64,000 nt of DNA from contig JALBYF010000023.1 in the NCBI GenBank assembly GCA_023212725.1, positions 1-64,000 of the forward strand, given 5' to 3'. The notes under the pieces were generated by a model, which had not been told where the DNA came from, did not search any database, and saw only the letters and a program-made list of their open reading frames with translations. Source of the stretch: Tranzscheliella williamsii (taxonomy: Eukaryota > Basidiomycota > Ustilaginomycetes > Ustilaginales > Ustilaginaceae). Both the position numbers and the translations under genes were made by a program. Positions 29,147-37,643 of the stretch are shown in pieces (within the stretch, counting starts at the first letter, position 1; every line of letters starts with the position of its first letter).

Positions 29147-31144
29147 CTAGTTGGCGCTGGACTTGGGATGAGGGGGCGGATTGGCAGCGGCGACGACCTT
29201 TGTGCGGGGCGGAGGGATGGGGACGGAGCCGGGAAAGGGGACGCGGAGGTTCCAGTTGCGCTCGAGGTGGAGCTGTACGTCGCGGACCTCGAGGCGGTCG
29301 CCCTTGCGGTGCTTTGCGAGGCGGCAGGCCATCTGGGTGACGCTGTCGATGAACTCGTCGGCGAGCTCGAGCATGAGGTCTTCGACGGCGCCCTCGAGGC
29401 GTTCGGTGCCGTCGAGTTCGGCGATCAGGTCTGCGATCTTGCGCTTGGTGAGCAGGGTGTCCTGTTTCGGGGCGGAAGTGGCGGGGAGCTCTGTGCCGAT
29501 GGGCAGGGTCGAGGATGGGTCGGTGGGGTCGGTCAGGGCGAGGGGGTCGTCGGGGGCGGGAGCGGAGGGGGGGAGGCCAAGGAGGTCTTGAAGAGCGTCG
29601 GGAGCGGAGGAGGGGGTGGGGTTGGGGCGGTTGAGGATGGCCGGGGTGCCGATGACGGGGGGGACGCCGAGGCCCTGGGAGAGCGAGGGGCGCGGGCCGG
29701 CGGCGGTGGGGAAGGGCTCGGGGGCGGTGGAGGTGCTGAGGTTGAGTGTGGCGGGGATGGCGACGTTGGTGTAGGATGTGGCGGTGGACATGGCCGAGGT
29801 TGGCGGCGGAGCGCTTGGCTTGGCGGCGGGGGTTGCGCTGTTCTGGGCTGCTGGGCCGTTCGCGGGCGGGGAGGGCTGTGCCTGGGGAGCTGGCGACGGC
29901 TGGCTGCCTGCGGGCGTTGCAGCTGCGGTGCCTGGCGCCGGCGACGCAGCCGCCCCCTTGGCATCTTTGCCGCCCGCCGCGTCCTTGTCCTTCTTCGCAG
30001 CGGCCTTGCCCTTGCCCGCCTGCTTGGCCGCCGGTTGCGGTTTCGCCGGCTGCGGTGTGGCGGTGCCAGCGGCTGCAGGCGCCGGCGCAGGGCTCGCGGT
30101 CTGCGGTGTACTTGCCGCAGTCGCAGGGCCAAGATGCGCCTGCGCTGAACCCCCCACCTTGCCCTGCTGCGCCTGCGCCGCGGCCGCCTGCGCCTGCTGC
30201 TGCCGGAAACTTTCGCGGACAATCTGGATCTGCTTGGCCAGCGCCGCCTGCTGTTTGACCGCCTCCTCCAGCGCATTCTGGCACTGCTGCTGCTCCTCCG
30301 GCTTCAGATTAGGATTGTTGAGCGCCGACTTGAGCGCCTGCACCTTCATCTGCAGCGGCTGCGCGATCCGGTTGAATTGCTCCAGCAGCGCCTGCTCCGA
30401 CTGCACCATCTGGCCCCCCTGCTGCGGCGGGCGAGGCGGGGTGTTGACCGACTGCTGTGGTTGCTGTTGCGCGTTGGGCGTGCCGGGGCCCTGCTGCTGA
30501 GCCGCATGCAGCCGCTGCTGTAGGGCAGCCGCCGCTGCCAGCTGGTTCTGCTGCTGTAGATTCGTCTGTCCCGCCTGCTGCTGCTGCTGTTGTTGCTGTT
30601 GTTGTTGCGGTGGCCTCACCTGCTGCTGCTGCGGCAGCATCTGCTGTGCCTGTTGAGGTACGGGCCTTGCCTGCTGCTGGCCCGGCGGCTGCTGCTGTTG
30701 CTGCTGCTGAGCTTGGTGAGCGCCGAGGAAGGCCTTGAGCTGGGCGAGCTGTTCTGGGCTGATTCTGCCCTCTCTCGCCGCCTGAAACAGGGCGGTAAGG
30801 CCCTGCGGATTGTTCTGTACGAGCGCCTGGAGGGCCTGCAGGTTGGCGGCCTGCTGCTGCGGGGGCTGGGCGCCGGGCTGCTGCTGCTGTTGGGGCTGCT
30901 GGGGCTGCGGCGTTGAGGAGCCGGCTTGCTGCTGCTGCGCCTGCGCCTGCGCGAGCGCCTGCGCGCGCATCGCCTGGATCTGCTGCTGCTGGATCATGGC
31001 CGCCTTGTACTGCGCAGCCTGCGCGCCCGTCTGCGGCGGCCCCTGCGGCAGCTGCTGCCCAGCCATCCCCTGCCCCGCGTTCGGCTGCCCCTGCCCCTGC
31101 CCCTGCCCCTGCCCCAGCCCCTGGCCCTGGCCCTGGTTATTCAT
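29147..31144 (-). CDS. TAF12: TFIID/SAGA subunit TAF12
   Basis: 665 aa, single exon. The C-terminal histone fold identifies it: LTKRKIADLIAELDGTERLE, AVEDLMLELADEFIDSVTQM, ACRLAKHRKGDRLEVRDVQL and HLERNWNLRVPFPG. It pairs with TAF4 in TFIID and with Ada1 in SAGA. The N-terminal ~300 residues are Gln-rich (CAG/CTG tracts in the DNA), starting with GQGQ repeats, and also contain helical QLKAFLGAHQ and QALVQNNPQGLTALFQAARE. Then follows an Ala/Pro/Lys-rich linker. Such Gln-rich activation-like regions are common in fungal TAF12. The GC-rich repeat DNA produces many long antisense frames here that are not genes. Confidence 0.95.
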   Translation of the reverse strand: MNNQGQGQGLGQGQGQGQGQPNAGQGMAGQQLPQGPPQTGAQAAQYKAAMIQQQQIQAMRAQALAQAQAQQQQAGSSTPQPQQPQQQQQPGAQPPQQQAANLQALQALVQNNPQGLTALFQAAREGRISPEQLAQLKAFLGAHQAQQQQQQQPPGQQQARPVPQQAQQMLPQQQQVRPPQQQQQQQQQQQAGQTNLQQQNQLAAAAALQQRLHAAQQQGPGTPNAQQQPQQSVNTPPRPPQQGGQMVQSEQALLEQFNRIAQPLQMKVQALKSALNNPNLKPEEQQQCQNALEEAVKQQAALAKQIQIVRESFRQQQAQAAAAQAQQGKVGGSAQAHLGPATAASTPQTASPAPAPAAAGTATPQPAKPQPAAKQAGKGKAAAKKDKDAAGGKDAKGAAASPAPGTAAATPAGSQPSPAPQAQPSPPANGPAAQNSATPAAKPSAPPPTSAMSTATSYTNVAIPATLNLSTSTAPEPFPTAAGPRPSLSQGLGVPPVIGTPAILNRPNPTPSSAPDALQDLLGLPPSAPAPDDPLALTDPTDPSSTLPIGTELPATSAPKQDTLLTKRKIADLIAELDGTERLEGAVEDLMLELADEFIDSVTQMACRLAKHRKGDRLEVRDVQLHLERNWNLRVPFPGSVPIPPPRTKVVAAANPPPHPKSSAN

Positions 31145-31609
31145 CCTGCTGCGCTGTCACTTCGGCAAGTGCGACCTGCACTGCCCTGCCCTCGTGCGGA
31201 CCTGCTTACTGCCCTACTTCGAGCGCAGGTTGAGAAAGAGCCGAATGCCAACGGTACGCGGATGGATGGCACGTCGTATGGCGGGAAGAAGGAACGAAGG
31301 ATGAGTGACCCGTCAAAGATGCGAGGCGTGCATTTCAGCGCTGCGTCTTCTGTGCGCTCTTAAACGCCGTGGACAGATCTAACAATTCGACCAAGCTGCC
31401 AACCTACCCACACTCACGCCTATGCCTAACACCCAACGCTAACGACTTGCATTGTGGTTGCAATCCAGATTCGGCAAACAGTGACACAGGTTGAGCAACA
31501 GAACAGTGGGTAGTCGCCAGCTTGGGCATGGACAGTAAGGTATATCTATAATCAGCACCAGCGACGAGGCACATTGGCGAGGGCCTCACTGGGCTTGCGG
31601 CAGACGGGT
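31145..31609. other. Intergenic region TAF12-ATG5
   Basis: About 465 bp with the TAF12 promoter (minus strand) and the 3' region of ATG5. Nothing distinctive was recognised. Confidence 0.45.
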
Positions 31610-33151
31610 CTAGCTGGCCATCTGATCTGCTTCGAGCAAGCCAATGACGACGGCGACCCAGCCGTCGGGGCCGAGAAGCGCGCTTCCTAGCCAGCCAATG
31701 TCGGCATCGAGCGGCATACGAATACCCTGGACCACTGCGAAGGCGAGCGGAGGGCTGGGCGGCTGAAAGCTGCTAAAGCTGGGCGGGGGAGGGAAGAGGA
31801 GCGGAAACAGGCTCGAGAGGTAGGCGCCGAGTGTGTTGGGTCGGCCGTCGTCCAGTGTCGGCGGCACAGGTTCCTGCACGATGGGCGCATTGTCGGGGAG
31901 GAAGATCCGTATCGGGATGCTGCGCACCGCATTGGCCGAGTTGCTGCCCCCCGGCGTGCCTGTGCCGCTGGCCGAGCTGCCGCCGCCGCCTGCGGTGGAG
32001 GGTATATCGGAAGCATTGGTTATGGTAGAGAGCATGCTGGGCGCCAAGCTAGCCTGGCTTTCATTTGGCTGCGAAGTCAAACTACGAAGCACCGCTGGTG
32101 GCCGCTCCTCCTTTGCCGCAGCTGCGCTAGCGTTACCGGCTGCACCGGAGCTGAGCGAGACGCTCCGCCCCGTTCCGGCCGGCTTTGCCGAGGAAAAGGT
32201 ACTCGACTCCAACCACGGCGATGTGTTGGGCACAAGCTTCTGGGCGATTCCCCAGAACAGATCGTAGTCGTGGGTTGTAACGCCGTCCCAGAGTGAGTCC
32301 TGTTCCTGCTTGCGTAGGTTGACTACCCTTTTTGTCGACCCATAGCGGACGAAGTCGGCTTCCTTGATCATTGACATGAAGCTTGTTTTGCACGACTCTA
32401 AGCCGGCCTGGGAATGCAATTTGTCGACCGGTGGCTTACCGAGTCTCAATCTGATGGTCCAGGGCAGCTGGGGTTGTCGTTGACTTGAGCGCCAAGTGGT
32501 GGGAGCCAAGCTTGTGGCAGCTGCTTCGGCACGAAGGCTGCCGATACTCGACTGGGGATGAGACGCTGGCGAGACAATCGAGACCGAGGTGGGTGCCGTG
32601 TTAGCTGTATGGTAGTCGTACAGAAGGCCGATCTGCCAGTGCCACCTGAGCGGCTGATTGTCATACTCGAACCAAAGACCCTTCTCGTTCAGTGCATCGA
32701 AACTAGGTTGGTCAAGCACGAGCTCGAGCAGGTTACGCCTAATGTCGGCAATGATGAGCGGGAGGTAGGAGATGCGAGGTACGGTGAGATAGGTGGAATC
32801 GATAGTGGTATCTGAACCGGGAGGCAGGTCGAGGTGATCTAAAGTAACGCAGATGGGTATTGTACCATTCCAAACCAGACGTCTGAAGCTGTGGTTCGGC
32901 TGCGAGACCGAAGAAGATGGAGCGGTCGGCGAGCCGGTTGGCGCTGGAGAGGCAAGGCGGGGCGGGAAGCCAGTGGCCATGGGCGATGAGGACAAGAAGG
33001 CTGAACCCTGCGTCCCTGCATCCAGGGTGCCCTGCGCAAGCACAGGAGTGGTGGAGGTGGAGCCGGTGGCTGAAGCCGACGTCGCCGCGCTGTAAGGCGC
33101 CTGCATGGGTGAGGGCCCAGCCATGGATGGCTTCCGCTGCGGGGGAGCCAT
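31610..33151 (-). CDS. ATG5: Autophagy protein Atg5
   Basis: 513 aa from the first ATG (MAPPQRKPSM); the frame continues upstream to a GTG but without conserved residues. Atg5 is conjugated to Atg12 and, with Atg16, promotes Atg8 lipidation on the phagophore. Conserved segments: FRRLVWNGTIPICVTLD and RISYLPLIIADIRRNL (N-terminal ubiquitin-like fold), then LWFEYDNQPLRWHWQIGLLY and FMSMIKEADFVRYGSTKRVV. That segment should carry the Atg12 acceptor lysine (inference), and DLFWGIAQKL follows it. The C-terminal ubiquitin-like fold has IPIRIFLPD and TLGAYLSSLFPLLFP, ending near GWVAVVIGLLEADQM. A Ser/Gly/Ala-rich loop separates the two halves, making it longer than yeast Atg5. Confidence 0.94.
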   Translation of the reverse strand: MAPPQRKPSMAGPSPMQAPYSAATSASATGSTSTTPVLAQGTLDAGTQGSAFLSSSPMATGFPPRLASPAPTGSPTAPSSSVSQPNHSFRRLVWNGTIPICVTLDHLDLPPGSDTTIDSTYLTVPRISYLPLIIADIRRNLLELVLDQPSFDALNEKGLWFEYDNQPLRWHWQIGLLYDYHTANTAPTSVSIVSPASHPQSSIGSLRAEAAATSLAPTTWRSSQRQPQLPWTIRLRLGKPPVDKLHSQAGLESCKTSFMSMIKEADFVRYGSTKRVVNLRKQEQDSLWDGVTTHDYDLFWGIAQKLVPNTSPWLESSTFSSAKPAGTGRSVSLSSGAAGNASAAAAKEERPPAVLRSLTSQPNESQASLAPSMLSTITNASDIPSTAGGGGSSASGTGTPGGSNSANAVRSIPIRIFLPDNAPIVQEPVPPTLDDGRPNTLGAYLSSLFPLLFPPPPSFSSFQPPSPPLAFAVVQGIRMPLDADIGWLGSALLGPDGWVAVVIGLLEADQMAS

Positions 33152-33307
33152 GCGTGGTGCGCGGCAGTAGAAGCAACGGCTTGGCCACTCGTCTCTTGCG
33201 AGCTGCCAGTGTATCAAGCCAGGCGCATGCACCAGACTGCCACTTGCGATGTGACCGTGGCGATGGGGTCGTGAGCGATGTGGTGGTGAGGAGAGGTGAG
33301 CGGTGCC

Positions 33308-33343
33308 GGTCGAATTACTGGTCGACTTACTGCTCGAATTACT
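33308..33343. repeat. 12-bp imperfect tandem triplicate
   Basis: Three adjacent units of the form G(G/C)TCGA(A/C)TTACT, with one or two mismatches between units. Confidence 0.8.
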
Positions 33344-33409
33344 GCTGATCAGTGCAACACGCTCATGCAGCTTGCAAGACCAACACCTTCACTCTCACTA
33401 CTCTGCCAA

Positions 33410-33471
33410 AATCACAAATGCCACCCCACTCATCACAAATGCCATCACCACTCATCACAAATCACTTGTGA
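33410..33471. repeat. Tandem CATCACAAATGCCA repeat, three units
   Basis: Two full units of ~21-22 bp start CATCACAAATGCCA and a third starts CATCACAAAT. The third overlaps an inverted repeat TCACAA/TTGTGA with a 5-bp spacer (33455-33471). Confidence 0.75.
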
Positions 33472-33666
33472 CTATGCCAGTGGCTGTGACTGCGACGGCC
33501 AAATGTGACTGTCAATCGGAGTGTAGCGTTCTTCCACAGCTGTGATCTATAGCCAAAACCGTCACAAAACTCAGCCTTTTTCTCAGACGCGCTCTCTCTG
33601 GCGCAGCAGATTCAGGGGAACGGGCGGTTAGCAGGCAACAGCAAATCCGCGCAGGCGTCGCCGTAA

Positions 33667-35125
33667 TCAGGCACGCCACTATAGAAGCGTTGAAGCACGG
33701 ATGATAAGGCAAGAGAGAAGCAAGAGGCGGTTCAGCGAGGTGGTTGGCAAGCGCTATGGGGTGAGGCAGAATACGTACCGCAATATGGGGCGTGTCCGTC
33801 CTGAATCGCTGCGTGACGGTGCTTTTCTCGAGAGTGGTGTCGATGCCCATTCGGTGGCTCAGCAGGCCGGCGTGCGCAATCATGATGCCATTGTCAATGC
33901 AGAACCTCTCGTCGGTGGCAAACACGCTGCCGCCGCGCTCCGACGCCATGACGCCCATCATTTGCTGCAGACGCTGGTTGCTGCCGACGCCCCCGACAAT
34001 CAGCACCTCCTTGGAGCCGATATGTGCCATAGCGCGTTCGGTGATCTCGACCAGCATCGAGAAGATATGTTCTTGCAACGAGAAGCACAGGTCTGCCGCG
34101 CTGATGCCCTCGACCGTCCCATCGAGCTGCGCAGGTCCCGACTGCGACATGTCAACGTCTCGGTCCGATGGCACAGCTTCCGAGACCGGCTTGGCAGTGG
34201 CAGCATTCGGGGGCTTCATCGCATCCATATTGACAATATGTTGGCCTCCGCCCTCGCCCGTCCAGGTCTCTCCATTCGCCAAGCTTCCTACCGGCGCATC
34301 TTGGCCCTCTCGTGCGCGCTTGTCGATGGGCGTGAATCTCTTGTCTCTTGTATACGCCTCCGTCGCGCTCAGAATGCCTGCCAGGCTGACGTCCATGCCT
34401 TTCGTCGTGTACGGCAGCGGTACCAGCTTGCTCCCCTTCTTGGCCTCTTTTTCGATATTCTGTCCTGGACTGGGGTCGTTGCTCAGACCGATCACCCTTG
34501 CGAAGCGGTCCAAGCAGTTGCCCACCGCAATATCCAGCGTCTCGCCAAAGATCCGGTACCTCTGCGCCGAGTAGGCGATCACCTGTGTATTCCCGCCAGA
34601 GACGTACAGCACGACGGGGTTGTGCGCGCCCGTGATGGTGCGTCCCATCTCGATATGTCCAACGCAGTGGTTGACGCCGACCAACGGCTTCTCGTACATG
34701 AGCGCCAGTGTGCGCGCCACCACCGCAACCGACTGCAGAGGTGCTCCCATGCCAGGGCCTTTCGTATAGCAAATGCAATCCACCTCGGCGAGCGACGTGA
34801 GGCCGGACCTGCGTATCGCTTCAGATATCACCCGTAGGATCCACTCCTTGTGATGCTTTGCTGTATCGCCGGGCTGGAAGCCGGACCCAGCAGGCGTCAC
34901 GTAAGTGTGTCGCACATTCGAGAGGATCTCCACCTGCCCAACCGAGCGGGACGATATGGACGATGGCGCGCTAGACGACGACGACGGAACGTCCGGATCC
35001 AGTGGCTTGTGAAGCACAACTCCAGCTCCAAGTTTGTTTGCACTGCCTTCTAGCCCCAGTGCCAAATAGGAGCGTGTAGGGTAGGGTAAGGGATCGGGCT
35101 TGCGGACCCGTACTCTCGACGGCAT
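33667..35125 (-). CDS. KAE1: KEOPS tRNA t6A synthase subunit Kae1/OSGEP (two exons)
   Basis: Catalytic subunit of KEOPS, which transfers threonylcarbamoyl to A37 of ANN-decoding tRNAs. The main exon is 35125-33779 and a 12-nt final exon 33678-33667 encodes W-R-A-stop after a GTACGT...TAG intron of 100 nt, giving 452 aa. Signatures: [34 protein letters not shown], metal-binding [44 protein letters not shown] and [13 protein letters not shown]. Unspliced, the frame runs on 88 non-conserved codons; spliced, it ends PHIAWRA, the usual family end. An insert of ~90 residues (about 275-365) with Thr/Gly/Pro-rich sequence is larger than in yeast. Confidence 0.95.
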
Positions 35126-35414
35126 TGGCTATGCAATGGGTGGGCTGATGGTGATTGCACAACGAGCAGCTGCCCCGACGGATGAGCGGGCCTCGATACG
35201 GGTTGTTGGCGAAAGGCAAGCTTGTCTGCCGCTCCTGCTCGACGAGGTGGGAAATCACCAACGGTGCTCGTGTCAGATTGTTTTGGATTTTCTATCCTTA
35301 CTTTGGTCGGATCTGTCTCGGCCAATTCTTCCCAAATTTTTCGTAACACTCACACTGACGACATCCGCTGTCGCTTCTTGCTCTTGACCATCCTTGGCAT
35401 TGAAAACAGCAAGC
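35126..35414. promoter_or_regulatory. Shared divergent promoter KAE1/NCS2
   Basis: 289 bp between two ATGs facing away from each other, so both promoters must lie here. AT-rich stretches (TTTTGGATTTT, CCCAAATTTTTCG) occupy 35278-35345. No consensus TATA box was found. The shared spacing suggests co-expression of two tRNA anticodon-loop modification genes (inference). Confidence 0.65.
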
Positions 35415-37346
35415 ATGCCGTGCCCACAACCGGATGATACAGCTCCAGGGGCTTTAAATGCTTCCGCCGGTACAGAGCCGGGCACCAGATCTGCGAGCGG
35501 CGCTGTCTGTATACGCTGCAAGACCAACGCGGCTACAGCGATCTTCCGAGATTCAGTCTACTGCACAGCTTGTGCGCTTGTCGTCTTCGATCAGAAGGCC
35601 AAGTCTGGTCTAGAGTATGCACGGGGAGCAGGGCTAGCCAAGTACGTTGAGGGCGTCGATACTCGTCCGCAGCAGCTCCATCAGCAGATTCCCGGATCAT
35701 CTACAGAGACGCATGGAAAAGATTCCAATGGCGCCAGGGCCGGCAAGGACATGGCGGCCAATATAGCCATCGCGTTCTCTGGTGGCATGAGCTCCCGTGT
35801 TCTCCTCAAAACCGCACGCCAGTACTTCCGGCCCCAAGCCAAGGATCTGGGCCGCAATGCACGGCTGGTAGGCCAAAAACAGCCGAGCAAGCAAAGTCCG
35901 TCGGCGGAGGGGCCCTCTGCCAGCAAGAGCGGCGGTGCGGGCGGGGTAGGCAGGTTCAGCGAGGTTGCCAAGCTGTACGTCTTTTATGTTGACGACAGCG
36001 CTGTGCTGCCCGAGGGGGCCATTGACCGCACTGCCGAGGCTCGCAAGCTTGTCCAGGACGAAGACTGCCCGGACATCGAGTTTGTTGGACTCCATCTGGA
36101 AGATGTATATCTCCGTCAGGGCCAGGGGACGGACCTTTCTGCGCCGGGGAGCGCTGAGGGACTGCCTTGGGAGGTGGACGCGCACGGCGACCAGCAGCTC
36201 TCGCGGCGGCCTGTATCGATACCGGCGCGAAGGCAGGCGGTGCGCGATCTGTTCACGTCCGTCTGCCCGCCGGAAACGCCGCGGACGGCGGTGTCGTCGG
36301 CGCGCACGCGCGTGGAAGACCTGCACCGGATCCTGGTGCAGCATCTGCTCCGGGCCGCCGCCAACCAGTACGGCTGCGCGGCGCTGCTGCTGGGAGACAA
36401 CGCAACGCGCATGTCGATCCGGCTGATCGAGAGCCTCGCCAAGGGTGCCGGCCACAAGCTGCCCGTGGAGGGCTCCGAAGCCGTGTGGATCGACGAGCTG
36501 CTCGTCGTCCGGCCGCTCAAGGGGCACCTTTTGCAGGAGGTGCGCTTCTTCGCCCAGTCCACCGGCCTCGACTACTTGCGCGACGGCCCAGAGCTGGTCC
36601 CGAGGGTCTCCGCGCCGCTGGGTGAAGACAGCGACGTGTCGGCGGAGAGCGGTGTATCTCCGCGCGGAGCGGGCGCGGGGGTGCCGCCGGTGATGGACAA
36701 GAATTCGATATCGCGGCTGACGGAGACATTTATCATGAACCTGGAGAAGGGGGTGCCGAGCACGGTGAGCACGATTGGGCGGACGGGTGCCAAACTTGTT
36801 TTGAACGCGGGCGGTGGTGGCGACACAGGGGCGGGGGTTTCGGGCGGGGGTGGGTTTGAGGTGGTGGGTGATGCGGTGATGCTGGCGGGGCGGGAGCCGC
36901 GGATTGGGAGCCGGGCGATGCAGTTGGCCAGGCAGAGCGGGGGGGTGTTTCGGTGGCGCAGCGCGGGCGGGTGTGCGCTGTGCGCCATGCCGTGCGCGCC
37001 CCGCGCGCGCTACTGGAAGCACAGCATCACCATCTCGTCGCGCACCGACGTCGCCCCACCGACCGCGCGCCCCGACACCGCAAGCAATAGCATCGCCCTC
37101 GCCGACCACCTTTGCTACGCCTGCCTCCTCGTCCTCCTCCCCGCCCCCGACCACCCCTCCCTCCTCCCGCCCTACCTCCTCACCACCATCCACGCCGCAC
37201 AGGCCACAACCCCCCTCCCCGCACCACCTCCCGACCCCTCCGCACTGCGCGACGCCGCAACCCCGCACAACCACGCCCACTTCGCATCCCACCCCCTCGA
37301 CCGCTCCGAGATCAAGGCCCAGATCAACGAGTTTCTCATCGAATAG
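35415..37346 (+). CDS. NCS2: Cytosolic thiouridylase subunit 2 (Ncs2/Ctu2)
   Basis: 643 aa from the ATG giving MPCPQPDD; seven further upstream codons would need a TTG start. Partner of Ncs6 in the Urm1-dependent 2-thiolation of U34 in tRNA-Lys, -Glu and -Gln. It has an N-terminal Cys ribbon (CIRCKTNAATAIFRD, YCTAC), and the degenerate PP-loop is IAFSGGMSSRVLL. Also seen are LYVFYVDDSAV, the conserved NQYGCAALLLGDNATRMSI and RPLKGHLLQEVRFFA. Near the C-terminus, CALCAMPC followed by YWKHSITISSRTD looks like the second zinc-binding region. The missing Asp of the active PP-loop (SGGxDS) fits Ncs2 rather than Ncs6. Confidence 0.93.
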   Translation: MPCPQPDDTAPGALNASAGTEPGTRSASGAVCIRCKTNAATAIFRDSVYCTACALVVFDQKAKSGLEYARGAGLAKYVEGVDTRPQQLHQQIPGSSTETHGKDSNGARAGKDMAANIAIAFSGGMSSRVLLKTARQYFRPQAKDLGRNARLVGQKQPSKQSPSAEGPSASKSGGAGGVGRFSEVAKLYVFYVDDSAVLPEGAIDRTAEARKLVQDEDCPDIEFVGLHLEDVYLRQGQGTDLSAPGSAEGLPWEVDAHGDQQLSRRPVSIPARRQAVRDLFTSVCPPETPRTAVSSARTRVEDLHRILVQHLLRAAANQYGCAALLLGDNATRMSIRLIESLAKGAGHKLPVEGSEAVWIDELLVVRPLKGHLLQEVRFFAQSTGLDYLRDGPELVPRVSAPLGEDSDVSAESGVSPRGAGAGVPPVMDKNSISRLTETFIMNLEKGVPSTVSTIGRTGAKLVLNAGGGGDTGAGVSGGGGFEVVGDAVMLAGREPRIGSRAMQLARQSGGVFRWRSAGGCALCAMPCAPRARYWKHSITISSRTDVAPPTARPDTASNSIALADHLCYACLLVLLPAPDHPSLLPPYLLTTIHAAQATTPLPAPPPDPSALRDAATPHNHAHFASHPLDRSEIKAQINEFLIE

Positions 37347-37643
37347 CGCCCCGTGCTTGGCCCTACCACTTCCACATCAGCAACTACGGGTTTATGTTGC
37401 CGAAGCCATGTCCCCCTGCACCCGCGAGTGGACCTGCTCTGGCAAAGGACGTCTGATATTGTCGTCGCGCGAAAGAAGACCGGCGGAATCATGATGGGTA
37501 TCGCGAAAGGGCTAAACGGGTAGGCCGTGCGCCGGTGTAGTTCTACAAGGGATGCTGTCGGTTTGCAATACATTGGAGTCCGTGCTGAAACCGGGGCAGG
37601 GCCGGCAGTGCGTGTATCTGTGAATGGGTTCGGCCCGGGCGTC

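Larger units (their letters stand above)
33152..33666. other. Intergenic region with tandem and inverted repeats
   Basis: About 515 bp between the ATG5 start and the KAE1 3' end. It holds a 12-bp triplicate (33308-33343) and a ~21-bp TCACAAA triplicate (about 33410-33471) with a small inverted repeat. More TGTGAC words follow to 33560. No gene was seen. Confidence 0.6.

Noticed and set aside
29105..30148. 347-codon plus-strand ORF opposite TAF12
   Set aside because: Gly/Val/Arg-rich shadow of a GC-rich coding strand; TAF12 on the other strand is certain.
33152..33232. Longer N-terminus for Atg5
   Set aside because: It would need a GTG start and adds unconserved sequence; nuclear genes normally start at ATG.
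35697..37292. 531-codon minus-strand ORF opposite NCS2
   Set aside because: Arg/His/Pro-rich antisense frame of a clearly conserved gene.
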